Part shown: positions 25,353 to 33,967 of the stretch, one piece after another
Numbering within the stretch: position 1 is the first letter of the stretch
How the letters are laid out: the number at the start of each line of letters is the position of its first letter
DNA from: Adiantum capillus-veneris
Taxonomy: Eukaryota > Streptophyta > Polypodiopsida > Polypodiales > Pteridaceae
Direction: 5' to 3'
Assembly (NCBI GenBank): GCA_014529385.2
Contig: CM043958.1
Coordinates: 74,889,169 to 74,953,168 of the forward strand
DNA length: 64,000 bases
Notes under the pieces: model-generated
What the model was told of the DNA's origin: nothing
Databases searched by the model: none
The model's input: only the letters and a program-made list of their open reading frames with translations
Position numbers and translations under genes: made by a program

Positions 25353-26222
25353 AGACATCCTACGCGTAGGATGTCTCAAGGGCACTTTTTGGCACAAACT
25401 CCAACATTTTTTATCATGCACATGTTCTGAATGACATTTACAAGCTATCCACCAAGTTTCATCACATTTGGACCAAATTTGACCTCATATGCATGGAAAA
25501 ACGCAAAGTTAGGGCATAGAGGCAATAATGGGTCCTAGACCTACTAAATCTTGTCTGAAACTTGCACAGCACCTTAACCAACACATCAACAAACAATCTG
25601 TGTGGTCAGAAGCAAAAAATGATGAAATAGACATCCTACGTGTAGGATGTCTATTTGACTTTTTTGACATGCAAGGGATGTTTTATCATTCCAGATCCAA
25701 TCACCTCATCATCAGGAGCCCATATATCAAGTTTGAAGCCATTCTAATCACTTTTGACCCCCAACACCTTAAAGATACACTTTTTTGAGCCCAAAAACAC
25801 CACACAGAGCCTTACAAGCATCAAATCTTGTCCAAATTCAAATCCAAGAACATGGCCATGTTCCATAGGCCAAGGACAACCCACAGAGCAAGTTTCATGT
25901 CAATTTGATGAAAAAGACATCCTACGCATAGGATGTCTCCAGCATAAATTTAGCCTTCTGTGCAAAGAATGACATCATGGGAGCGAATACCATGGTGCAA
26001 TAAGCCCATATACCAATTTTCAGCCCATTTGGACATCAATTGCTACCTATGATGGACATTCTACCCAAATTGTGACCTAAAGCGTGAATCAGCCCAAAAA
26101 TCCACTTTTTGATATGCAAATTCAAATCCAAGCATATAGCCATGTTCCATGAGCCTTACACTACCTGCATGTCAAGTATGAACCAATTTTGATGAAAAAG
26201 ACATCCTACACGTAGGATGTCT
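25353..26222. repeat. 24-bp palindrome array, four copies, ~285-bp period
   Basis: Copies at 25353-25376, 25629-25652, 25915-25938 and 26199-26222 (spacing 276, 286, 284). Each is AGACATCCTACG followed directly by its reverse complement CGTAGGATGTCT, with no loop. Copy 1 is perfect; the others differ only at the central CGCG (CGTG, CGCA, CACG). The copy at 25629 extends by three more matched bases on each side. Intervening sequence is a diverged tandem repeat with shared phrases such as GATGAAAA just before the palindrome and CCATGTTCCAT about 80 bp upstream. Confidence 0.95.
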
Positions 26223-26387
26223 AGATGGAAATTTTTGGCCAGATCTGCACTGTGAGCACATGCACAGCTTCACAAGTTCCTTTTAAGCTTTATTTTCAAT
26301 TTTGAAGTCATTTGGATAAGTAAAACTCAGCTTCGTAGCTAATATGGAAAAAACGCTAACTTCAGACTACTGAGTGCAACAGGATCT

Positions 26388-27488
26388 ATGGCAGCCTCGA
26401 AGTCACCGGCAAAGAGGAAAAGAATGACCATCAAGGATTATCTGGAAGAGGTGGAACCCTTTGTCATTCCAGAAGGAACACTAAAGCCCACCAGCACTTG
26501 GATACAAGAGGATCTGTTAGAGTCCAACAACCTAAAGATCTACCAGGGAGTGGTTAAAGACACTGAAGGCAATGTTATAGAGCTACCAATGCTATCGAGA
26601 GAACTCAATGAGTTTGTACGAAGCAAGATGGCTGGCTACTTGGAGAAGATTGATCTCCACAACTACTTTGAAGCAATACCGGCAGGGGTGGACATCAAAA
26701 GAGTCTGGGAGTTTGTAACAAGCATCAAAGAGGATGGAGTGGCCAAGGTAACAGATTTACAAGGCAAACCAGAAACAGAGATAATAATCACTGAGCGGGT
26801 TGTAGCCAATGCACTAGACCTCTCCAACAAGGGGGGCAGTGTAATAAAAAGAAGGGATGAGGTCAAGGTGTACAAAGAGAAAAAGGAAAATTACACCTTT
26901 GAAGACATTGCCAACCCAAAAGTGGCAATCATGAGCCAGTTATACAACCAATACTTCCACATGTGCACGAAGAGGCCACAAAAGTATAGGATGCCGCCAG
27001 GCGCAATTGCCACAACGTTTACTTGGGCAATGACAAAAGGCACCCCAAAGATAATCAACTATGCGGCATATATACAGGACAGCCTAGTGAAGATGGGCAA
27101 CAAGAAGCCAACCTATATAGTGCCAGGAGAATTGATCACCAAGGTGGTTTATGGGGCACTACACGCAAAAGGAAGGCGGCCTAACCCCCCATCTCAGAAT
27201 GATTGGCTGAGAGTAAAAGAAGACAAGGAAGATGAGCCGCAAAGGGCACCAAGGGTGGCTACGAGATTGAAAAGATGGCTAGAGCCAATTGAAGAGGAGC
27301 AACCCGAGCAGAAGAAAGGGAAGAAGGAGTTTTCTCAAGTGCCGGCCAAAGAAACAAGGTCACAGAAAGCGGCAAGACTAGAGAGGCTGATGGAGAGTTT
27401 CCGAGCGGAGAGAGCCCTCAAGGGTGATTTAAACGAACTCTGGAATCCATCTCTAGGGTCTATGTCCGGATCATCCAAAAGAGTGTAA
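26388..27488 (+). CDS. large 3' protein, N-terminal domain, giant gypsy family
   Basis: Open frame of 366 codons starting MAASKSPAKRKRM; the same start (MAAAKLPTKKKRM) occurs in the minus-strand copy, which supports it. A basic N-terminus is followed by a conserved domain at about residues 80-270 (LEKIDLHNYFEAIPAG, RVWEFVTSI, ITERVVANALDLSN, YTFEDIANPKVAIMSQLYNQYF). Its pattern loosely recalls the 'putative plant transposon protein' family (Pfam Transposase_32, PF20167) found in plant repetitive DNA; this is a tentative resemblance. The final third is Lys/Glu-rich and ends MSGSSKRV at a TAA (CGA or CAA decay cannot be told). Homology with the minus-strand copy continues past this stop for ~50 codons (FEDYIKNFEILDAA). 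Confidence 0.6.
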   Translation: MAASKSPAKRKRMTIKDYLEEVEPFVIPEGTLKPTSTWIQEDLLESNNLKIYQGVVKDTEGNVIELPMLSRELNEFVRSKMAGYLEKIDLHNYFEAIPAGVDIKRVWEFVTSIKEDGVAKVTDLQGKPETEIIITERVVANALDLSNKGGSVIKRRDEVKVYKEKKENYTFEDIANPKVAIMSQLYNQYFHMCTKRPQKYRMPPGAIATTFTWAMTKGTPKIINYAAYIQDSLVKMGNKKPTYIVPGELITKVVYGALHAKGRRPNPPSQNDWLRVKEDKEDEPQRAPRVATRLKRWLEPIEEEQPEQKKGKKEFSQVPAKETRSQKAARLERLMESFRAERALKGDLNELWNPSLGSMSGSSKRV

Positions 27489-27889
27489 AGGGACCGATTT
27501 GAAGATTATATCAAGAATTTTGAGATTCTTGATGCTGCAGCAGAGAACATTCCTCATGTCTCTTTCACAGAGGAGGAAGTACAGCAAATAAGGTAGAAGC
27601 TGCTAGATGAACAAGAGAGCCAAGAAAGAGAAATAAAAACAAAAGCAGACAGGGACTTAAAGGGCAAACCTGCATCTTTACCAGCCAGCCCTGCCCTAAA
27701 CCCAACCCATAGTCATCACCACCGCCCTCACCACCTCCTAGCAGCCCTCCGCAAGAAGATAAGGAGGCTGAGGACAAACAAGAAGAAAGGCAAGCAGAAG
27801 GTCAAGAGCAAAGACAAGAACTTGAGCCAAAAGAAGAGGCCAAGCCATAAACTGAGCAAAAAGAATTCGATGATGCTTACTATGCCTTT
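27489..27889 (+). pseudogene. proline- and Glu-rich linker of the large 3' protein
   Basis: Continues the upstream frame (FEDYIKNFEILDAAAENIP) with a TAG at 27594, then changes frame to SSPPPSPPPSSPPQEDKEA and a Glu/Lys/Gln-rich segment with one further TAA. The minus-strand copy has the same linker (PPSPPPPSPP, then EKQQDSKKEENKEKEQ). The frame change occurs at different points in the two copies. Confidence 0.6.
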
Positions 27890-29293
27890 TTGGACCTACT
27901 AGTTGCAGGCTATACGAAGGAAGAAGCCGCCACGATCGCATTCAACTTGGCGAGGACAGGGCCTAAAGAACAGATGCAAGGCATCAGGCTAGTGGAGTTG
28001 AATGAAATTGCTACAGACACGGTAGACCTGCACCCGCCCTCCAATGACTGGGACGTGGTGATGACAAAGGTAGCCGGATTGAGGGCACAATCCATGGCTT
28101 CAGAGAAAGAGATGACAACTCTTAAAGCCACTGAAGAAAAGATCAAAATGGAAGTAGATTCTCTGCAGGCACAAAGCCAAGGGAAAAAGAAGAGAGAAGC
28201 CGACCTACATGCCAGCTTGGCAAGGGCTCTGCAAAACTGCCAAGCAATGGAAGAAGCAAATCAGGAAGCAGCAAAAAGAATACAAGCAGTTGAAGAAGGG
28301 TGTCAGCAGCTCAGCAAGTCATTGCGAGATGCCGAGAAAGAACGAGATAATCTGACACTACAGCTGGCAAAAGAAACGAAAGAAGTAGAACCCTTGAGGA
28401 ACGCCAAGGAAAGAGCAGAGATAGAACAAGAAGCAAGCCTGGATGAAGTCCTTGAGCTCAAGGACCAACTAAAATTCAAAGATCAAACCATCCAGAGGCT
28501 GCGAGCATCACCTGCTATAGTCAGAGCTACGAGCTCGACTCAAATCATTTCTGAGAGTCAACACTACGAAGAGCAAATGCAAGAACTTCAGAAAGAGATG
28601 ACTCTTGAGAAAAAGCAGAGATTGATGATGGCCGAAGGTTCTATAGTCATGCAAACGAGAATGGAAGAGGGCCAAAAAGCCCTGCAAGAAGAAGTGGAAA
28701 GCATGAAGATAAAGCTCGAGGAGGCGGAAAGAATAAACGCCGAACTTAATGACCTCCTCGTGAATATGGGCGGAGAAGCTGAAACGGAAAAGCAAAAACT
28801 CCTCAGGAAAATTGAGGAGTTGAAAGGCCAGCAAGGAGGAGAGGTAGAGAGCACAGGGCCAGCTACCAATGAGGGCATTGACATTGAAAATGTGGTAGAT
28901 CCTATGGACATGCCTATGCAAGAGGAAATCATAGCAGGATCCTCTCAAGAGCCACAGGATCTAACACAAGAAGAGGAGCAAAAATTGCGTAAAGCAATAG
29001 AGGTAGAGCTCAGAGAAACCACGAAGGAAGCCTTGGAGTGGGAGCAGAGGGTCTTCAAATCTATGACCATTCAGAAGATCGATGCCAGCAATCTTAGACG
29101 CAAGTTTCTTCAACCCTCTCTCCCATATCCATTGCTGAAATATGAGGCAGCTACAATAAACAAGCGGATCAAAGAAGAGCCAGTTGTACCCCTCTACAAT
29201 GCAGATACCTCAAAACCAGAAGAGGTCAAGCTTATTATGGATCTCAGCCAAAGTGGAGGAAGGCATGGCTTACAAAGTACCCACAATACCTAA
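27890..29293 (+). CDS. coiled-coil region of the large 3' protein
   Basis: A 467-codon open frame. It starts within LDLLVAGYTKEEAATIAFNLA, a short helix pair reminiscent of a UBA fold (hydrophobic-G-Y/F, then E-E-A), also present in the minus-strand copy. From about residue 60 to 320 it is rich in Glu, Lys, Gln, Leu and Ala with heptad spacing (QRLMMAEGSIVMQTRMEEGQ and similar), a long coiled coil expected to dimerise or oligomerise. The last 80 residues (LRKAIEVELRETTKEALEWE, then YPLLKYEAATINKRIKEEP) are conserved between copies. No signal peptide or transmembrane segment is seen, so this is not a typical envelope-like protein. Confidence 0.65.
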   Translation: MDLLVAGYTKEEAATIAFNLARTGPKEQMQGIRLVELNEIATDTVDLHPPSNDWDVVMTKVAGLRAQSMASEKEMTTLKATEEKIKMEVDSLQAQSQGKKKREADLHASLARALQNCQAMEEANQEAAKRIQAVEEGCQQLSKSLRDAEKERDNLTLQLAKETKEVEPLRNAKERAEIEQEASLDEVLELKDQLKFKDQTIQRLRASPAIVRATSSTQIISESQHYEEQMQELQKEMTLEKKQRLMMAEGSIVMQTRMEEGQKALQEEVESMKIKLEEAERINAELNDLLVNMGGEAETEKQKLLRKIEELKGQQGGEVESTGPATNEGIDIENVVDPMDMPMQEEIIAGSSQEPQDLTQEEEQKLRKAIEVELRETTKEALEWEQRVFKSMTIQKIDASNLRRKFLQPSLPYPLLKYEAATINKRIKEEPVVPLYNADTSKPEEVKLIMDLSQSGGRHGLQSTHNT

Positions 29294-29842
29294 TCCACTT
29301 GCTAGAGGCACCTAAAAATATCAGATACAACCTCAGCTTCTGTCCTCTACCAAGAATTAGGACGTGGAAGGCACAGGAAATTTTGCAAAGAAGCCAACCC
29401 ACTTGGATGAACTACCCCAAGTTGCCGGGCTTGAAGGCAGGTGAGAGAATAAGTGTCGAATACATGGTGAAAACCCTAACGGGCACCATAAAGTTGTTCA
29501 CTGGCTCACCTGACCTTACATGCATTATGATGAGGAAAATCTGCAGAACCATCTTAGCATTGTTCGAGATCTTCAAGCCAGGCCAGGTGACCGATAGCAT
29601 CTTCTTCTTCCAGGATACATACCGATGTGCCTATGATCTGTTAGGTCAGCCTTCCAAGGAGGTGATACATGCGTTGTATCAAAGGATAATGTTTCTACCA
29701 TCCTATCACCTCTAGGATTTTGAAGAAGCATTTTATACAGGTTTCTTCACCATAAATACGGACATTTTTTGCCCAACAATGCTGAACCTACATGCCAGGT
29801 ACGAATCACTGCTAAAGATGCGAGAAACAATACAATGAAGCA
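29245..29842 (+). pseudogene. C-terminal domain of the large 3' protein
   Basis: A one-base frame change at about 29245 brings in the next frame: WRKAWLTKYPQYLIHLLEAP, then HPTWMNYPKLPGLKAGERIS-like sequence and, from 29450, YMVKTLTGTIKLFTGSPDLT, CRTILALFEIFKPGQVTDSIFFFQDTYRCAYDL, VIHALYQRIMFLPSYHL, then a TAG. After it FEEAFYTGFFTINTDIF continues in phase. The minus-strand copy (45004-45483) is open through the whole domain. Aromatic-rich and helical; I do not recognise the family. Its conservation between two copies indicates a selected function before decay. Confidence 0.6.
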
Positions 29843-29875
29843 GCAGATCAAGGCCATGTCGAGGACGAAATGAGC

Positions 29876-29889
29876 AAGGAGGGGGGGAG
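29876..29889 (+). promoter_or_regulatory. polypurine tract
   Basis: AAGGAGGGGGGGAG directly before the LTR start at 29890. The minus-strand copy has AGGAGGGGGGG at the equivalent place. Confidence 0.9.
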
Positions 29890-30825
29890 TGTTAGAAGTT
29901 CAACACACCCCACGGCTGTAACTACTCGGAGGATTATTATTTTTTGTAATTATTCATTCATTGAGAAAAACCTGATTTTTCACCTTGTAAATATTGGGAC
30001 TTACAGAAGTTTCCAGATTGTATCCCAGTTTTGATAGTTAGATTGAGTAGATGGTTGATTTTTGGAACTTTAGGGTTTGAGAAATTGTAAGGTATATATA
30101 CCACTTTTTGACCTTAATGAAAAAACCTTTTGTCATTTTTAAACAAGTTTTGAAGTCTGTGAGTGAGCGTACTGTGTACGAGAGAGAGAGTGTGAGCTTC
30201 ATCTTGACGCTACGTGTGCTTCAGTGGTCGGAATCTAGTGCGGAGAAGTGAAGCGTGTTGCCCCCGATGAGAGCTATGCATCGATACCTACGTTGCGCGC
30301 GTACGATCTGATTTTGCGAGATCCTTCTATGAGCTTCATCGGGTGTTTGGGTGAGCATACGTTGTCCGATTTTGCATTGCAACATATCCACGCATTCACA
30401 TTGAGTAGAATTACACATTAGGAACTTTAGATTTTGAAAATGAAGACCTGCAAATTTTGGCCAGACATCCTACGTGTTTCTGCACCAGGTGTTTTGGGTC
30501 AGGATTTTGGTTCATAGACCTTAGGGAGAGCGACCTATTGGTATTAGTAGAGTCTCCTTCAAGTTCTATAGTGTTTCGAGATTGTTTGATGGGTGTTCGG
30601 CTCTAGAAAGCGTTGTAGGAAGTTTCCTCTTATTCACTTTTGAAGGCTGTGACTTAGACAATTGGTAGAGACCTCTGTAGGAATTAGGTAGGAGTCGGTC
30701 GAGTGTAGGTTGACACCTTATGCTTGCTTCCACGCACCTACGGGTCGAGTTTCTTCCTTAGATGACATTACATGTTAGGTGAGTTCTTGCTGTGTTGACG
30801 TCCGTCGCGGCGTATCCGGCCAACA
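29890..30825 (+). repeat. full LTR of the giant gypsy family (936 bp)
   Basis: Starts TGTTAGAAG and ends GGCCAACA. A TATA box (TATATATA, 30093-30100) is followed by the start of the presumed R region (GTGAGTGAGCGTACTGTG near 30160). It contains half of the 24-bp palindrome at 30463-30476 (AGACATCCTACGTG). The same architecture is seen in the minus-strand LTRs at 44020-44953 and 62619-63551, though U3 is clearly diverged between the two copies. Confidence 0.93.
30093..30100 (+). promoter_or_regulatory. LTR TATA box
   Basis: TATATATA inside the LTR about 200 bp from its start; a similar GCATATATATC occurs in the minus-strand LTRs. Expected to drive the full-length element transcript. Confidence 0.6.
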
Positions 30826-30845
30826 TTGGCGCCGCTGTCGGGGAC
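30826..30845 (+). promoter_or_regulatory. primer-binding site, tRNA-Asp type
   Basis: TTGGCGCCGCTGTCGGGGAC directly follows the LTR. The complement of the plant tRNA-Asp 3' end is TGGCGCCGTTGCCGGGGATC; the match is 16 of the first 18 bases. tRNA-Asp primers are known from Athila-type gypsy elements. Confidence 0.85.
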
Positions 30846-32663
30846 AAAAACCTTAGGTAGGTGACCGAGACTAATCCTTGAGGATTGGGATTTTTGTCTT
30901 GCCAAGAGTCTCGCTTACATTTAGATAGGATCAGAGGGTAGAGGACTCTCTAGGTCTTAGAGGAAGTCTAGGAAGCGTGTGCCTGACCTAGATCCTTCGA
31001 CTTAGGTAGATGAGGTAGACTTAGGTAGTTTTAGGTAGTAGTCGAGTTCTAGAGTAGGAGTTGGAGTGGTAGAAGCGGTGAGAGGAGAGCTTGAGAGTCC
31101 GGAGAGGCCAAAAAGCAACCAAAAACACCATTATCACCATTTCACATGATAGGTAGGAGTAGAGTAAGTAGGACATTATGATTCAGGATCTAGAGCATTT
31201 CATGCATGTACACTTGTTTTGTAAAATCATTAGAAGTTTGTAAAAAATGCAAAAAGACGCAAAATTATGTTTGGAAGCCTAATTGAAGTCCAAAAGTTAC
31301 TGTGAGTGTTTCTGATAGATCTACAGAGCATCAGGAGCATTCTTGTCACAAAAAATTTTAATTTTAAGCCAGGAGACATCCTACGCATAGGATGTCTACA
31401 GGCTAATCTGGGTGGAATTTTGGGATTTTGAGTTGACCAGTGTGTTCAAAAGGTAGGGTTTACCCTAATTTCAACTGGAAAGTGGAAATTTGGCCATATC
31501 ATGACAGGATAAGGCCAGATAGACTGAAATTGCCAGACATCCTACCCAAATAGTACCAAAACATTATTTTAAGACCAAAACCATAAGATGGCAGCATGAG
31601 CATGTCTTGCATGATATATTAAGTGACTGAAAGGGGTTTCACCTCATTTGGGTGAGAAAATTGGGTTCAAAGCGGACTTTAGCACTTTTGACTGAAAAAG
31701 ACAAGAACAGCTGAAATTTGGGACTTTTGACATCCAAACCAAAATCTAAGCATACCACTGGGTTACTGACATCAAGAGGAAGCTGTGGGACAAGTGTGGG
31801 GTCAAACAGGCCAAATAGACATCCTACGCGTAGGATGTCTTCTGAGTGATTTTGGACTCCAAACTAAATTTTGAGTATACCAAAGTGATCAGGAACTCAA
31901 GGGGAGCCTGGGCTTTGAGTTTGAGGCCATTCTGATGAAAAAGACATCCTACGCGTAGGATGTCTAAAGCAAGAAATTGAAGCCAGACTTTGACTTTGAG
32001 CATAGTAAGGTGTTATATAGCCTAAGGCAAGCCTCCTAGTCAATTTTGGTCCAATTTGGAGTTGATTAGACTGATCAATATCAGCAACAGGCTGTCGGAA
32101 CAGATTTTTGACTCTTTGACCAGCTCATAGGTGTCCAAATCAAAAAGTAAAAGCAGTTGTAAGCTCAGCACAACAAGGGGAAAACCATAGTGCAAAAATC
32201 TAGGCAAAACACAGAAGGAGACATCCTACACGTAGGATGTCTATTGGGACATACTGCAAGGAAAATTTGACCAGGCATAGATAGTGAGATTCTATTGGGC
32301 TTAGGGGTTCCAGAACTTCTTTCAGAAGTGAATTTAGACCTTTTTTCCCATTTGACGAAGCAAAGACTGAATTCAGACTTTTTCGCGTAAATTGACCAAC
32401 ATCTGAGGGAAGTATAGTTTCAGATTAGCAAACCTAATCCAGAACATCAGCAGTGTATAAAATACAGTAGTGGTTGAGATTAATTCTCCACTTTAACCAA
32501 TCATTACTAAGATAACCTCTAGCAGATAAACGCTTTGATTCGATTGCCAAAATTAAAACGCTTGTGTACAGGTATATTCAGCAACAAAGCAAGAAGTTGT
32601 GTAGAAACTGACCCTTTACCAGGTGAGTGGTTGGATTTGTGATAAATTGCATTGATAAGCTTG
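30846..32663 (+). other. 5' leader with palindromes, giant gypsy family
   Basis: 1.8 kb of untranslated leader. It carries 24-bp palindromes at 31374-31397, 31817-31840, 31942-31965 and 32219-32242, plus a single half at 31535. Two are perfect (31817, 31942); the other two differ only in the central CGCG. The flanking repeats share phrases with the array at 25353-26222 (GATGAAAAAGACATCC). Confidence 0.85.
31374..32242. repeat. 24-bp palindrome array in the 5' leader
   Basis: Four whole copies and one half, spacing 161 (to the half), 282, 125 and 277. Same sequence as the array before the 3' protein. The counterpart in the minus-strand copy is 61364-62098. Confidence 0.95.
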
Positions 32664-33400
32664 ATGAATTTAAGATCAAGAAGATACATTGTTAGAGACT
32701 AGAAGATGGCGGATGACCAAGGTAGCTTAGTGTCCACCGAAGAGAGTGTAACTTAGGCAAGGCTAGATCCGCTAGCACCGATTATTGAGGAAGGTAGTGA
32801 TACTGACATTTCGTCAGACAAATCTTTCTTCATGATGGGTAGTCAACAGCCAGGAGGTTTCACCAATGATGGACCTATGCAAGGAGGAAGCACCTCCCAA
32901 AATACTTTGAATGATTCCAAGCTCAAGGTTAACTTCTTAGAGGGAAAAAACTCGAGAGGGTCCCTAGTCTATTCTGACTATCAAGGCCGCAAGTGCATTT
33001 GTATTGAAGAGAGGCCAACTCAAAGATTGGAGATAATCTGAGTGTATGATGATGGAGATAGACCCCGAGACGAAAAGGGGAACCACTATTTAATAGTTAT
33101 TAACCCTGAAGATTACAAGAGATATGGAGATAACGTGGCGAAGGGGAAAATGGTTTCAGAAACTCAAGAACCGCCACCAAACATTGATCGGCCCGGAGCT
33201 ATTTTTATGTATGATAAGAAAACAACCAGGGTTCCAACTTATAACGAGAACGTGAGAATCTACAAACATGAGAGTGAGGGTATAGTCTCTTACTTTCACA
33301 GCAAAGAACCATACGTAAACAAATTAAGCAAAGACAAGGTTCTTTACTTATTCTCTTATGAAACTGCTACGGGGAAGGGCATAGTGAAACTCCTTCGGTC
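32664..33400 (+). pseudogene. N-terminal gag region, giant gypsy family (truncated)
   Basis: Starts MNLRSRRYIVRD, stop at 32700, then DDQGSLVSTEESV with a TAG at 32754 (CAG in the minus copy), FFMMGSQQPGGFTND, and a conserved segment VYSDYQGRKCICIEERPTQR, then a TGA and VYDDGDRPRDEKGNHYLIV, NPEDYKRYGDNVAKGKM, DRPGAIFMYDKKTTRV, IYKHESEGIVSYF, KVLYLFSYETATGKG. Beyond this the frame enters a truncated LTR. The intact counterpart is 60050-60967. The domain is unknown to me; the spacing of Cys and aromatic residues does not match a zinc knuckle. Confidence 0.65.
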
Positions 33401-33763
33401 AGACATCCTACGTGTTTCTACACCAGGTGTTTTGGGTCATGATTTTGGTTCATAGACCTTAGGGAGAGCGACCTATTGGTATTAGTAGAGTCTCCTTCAA
33501 GTTATATGGTGTTTCGAGATTGTTTGATGGGTGTTCGGCTCTAGAAAGCGTTGTAGGAAGTTTCCTCTTATGCACTTTTGAAGGCTGTGACTTAGACAAT
33601 TGGTAGAGACCTCTGTAGGAATTAGTTAGGAGTCGATCGAGTGTAGGTTGACACCTTATGCTTGCTTCCACGCGCCTGCGGGTCGAGCTTCGTCCTTAGC
33701 TGACATTGCATGTTAGGTGAGTTCTCGCTGTGCTGACGTCTGTCGCGACGTATCTGGCCAACA
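33401..33763 (+). repeat. truncated LTR end, giant gypsy family
   Basis: Matches 30462-30825 closely over its whole length and ends GGCCAACA. It is fused to the gag-region frame: the junction is just before AGACATCCTACGTG, the LTR's half palindrome. All of U3 and part of R are missing. The bases after it (AACAT) are the right flank of the composite. Confidence 0.9.
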
Positions 33764-33967
33764 AACATACCAAACAAAAACATTGAGGATAAAATTGGAT
33801 CACAAGAATAAATCCAAACGACACTGAGAAAAGGAATTATATAACCATAAGTCCATATATGGGAAACAATCCAATGGTCTAAAAATTGTGTTTTCCACTT
33901 TCAAGTGCAACAAAAAAGATGATTGAGATGTCCATATACAATTTTTTCCGCAGTATGCTAATTTGAA

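Larger units (their letters stand above)
23573..26387 (+). other. noncoding block with internal promoter-like signal and palindrome array
   Basis: 2.8 kb without coding frames, present in both family copies (minus-strand counterpart 48502-51150). It contains a poly-A/T stretch near 24170, a conserved CCATTATAAG box (24401-24410), and a ~285-bp repeat each carrying a 24-bp palindrome (25353, 25629, 25915, 26199). It ends 165 bp after the last palindrome at the start codon of the large 3' protein. Confidence 0.7.
21775..33763 (+). mobile_element. composite of a giant Ty3/gypsy family, plus orientation
   Basis: Same family as the complete element at 44020-63551. Order: integrase C-terminus, second protease-like domain, Trp-Pro repeat protein, noncoding block with palindromes, large 3' protein, polypurine tract, full LTR (29890-30825), primer site, leader with palindromes, N-terminal gag region, then a truncated LTR end (33401-33763). 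One LTR is thus the 3' LTR of a 5'-truncated copy and the 5' LTR of an internally deleted copy, the structure left by recombination between elements or by tandem insertion. The left breakpoint is inside integrase at about 21775; no target duplication can be assigned. Confidence 0.85.

Noticed and set aside
25353-25376. microRNA or terminator hairpin formed by a single palindrome
   Set aside because: There is no loop between the arms, so one copy cannot fold into a normal hairpin with full pairing; pairing between copies or binding by a protein dimer is more likely. The 24-nt length equals that of plant heterochromatic siRNAs, but nothing in the sequence supports a link.
25353-26222. CRISPR array
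   Set aside because: Repeats are palindromic and regularly spaced, but the spacing (~285 bp) is far too long, the intervals are related to each other, and the DNA is a plant retrotransposon.
27489-27889. Programmed frameshift between the N domain and the coiled coil of the 3' protein
   Set aside because: Both copies change frame by the same amount here, but at different positions in the linker, and no slippery heptamer is shared. Independent decay is simpler.
28508-28948. 146-codon minus-strand frame
   Set aside because: Antisense shadow of the conserved coiled-coil coding region.
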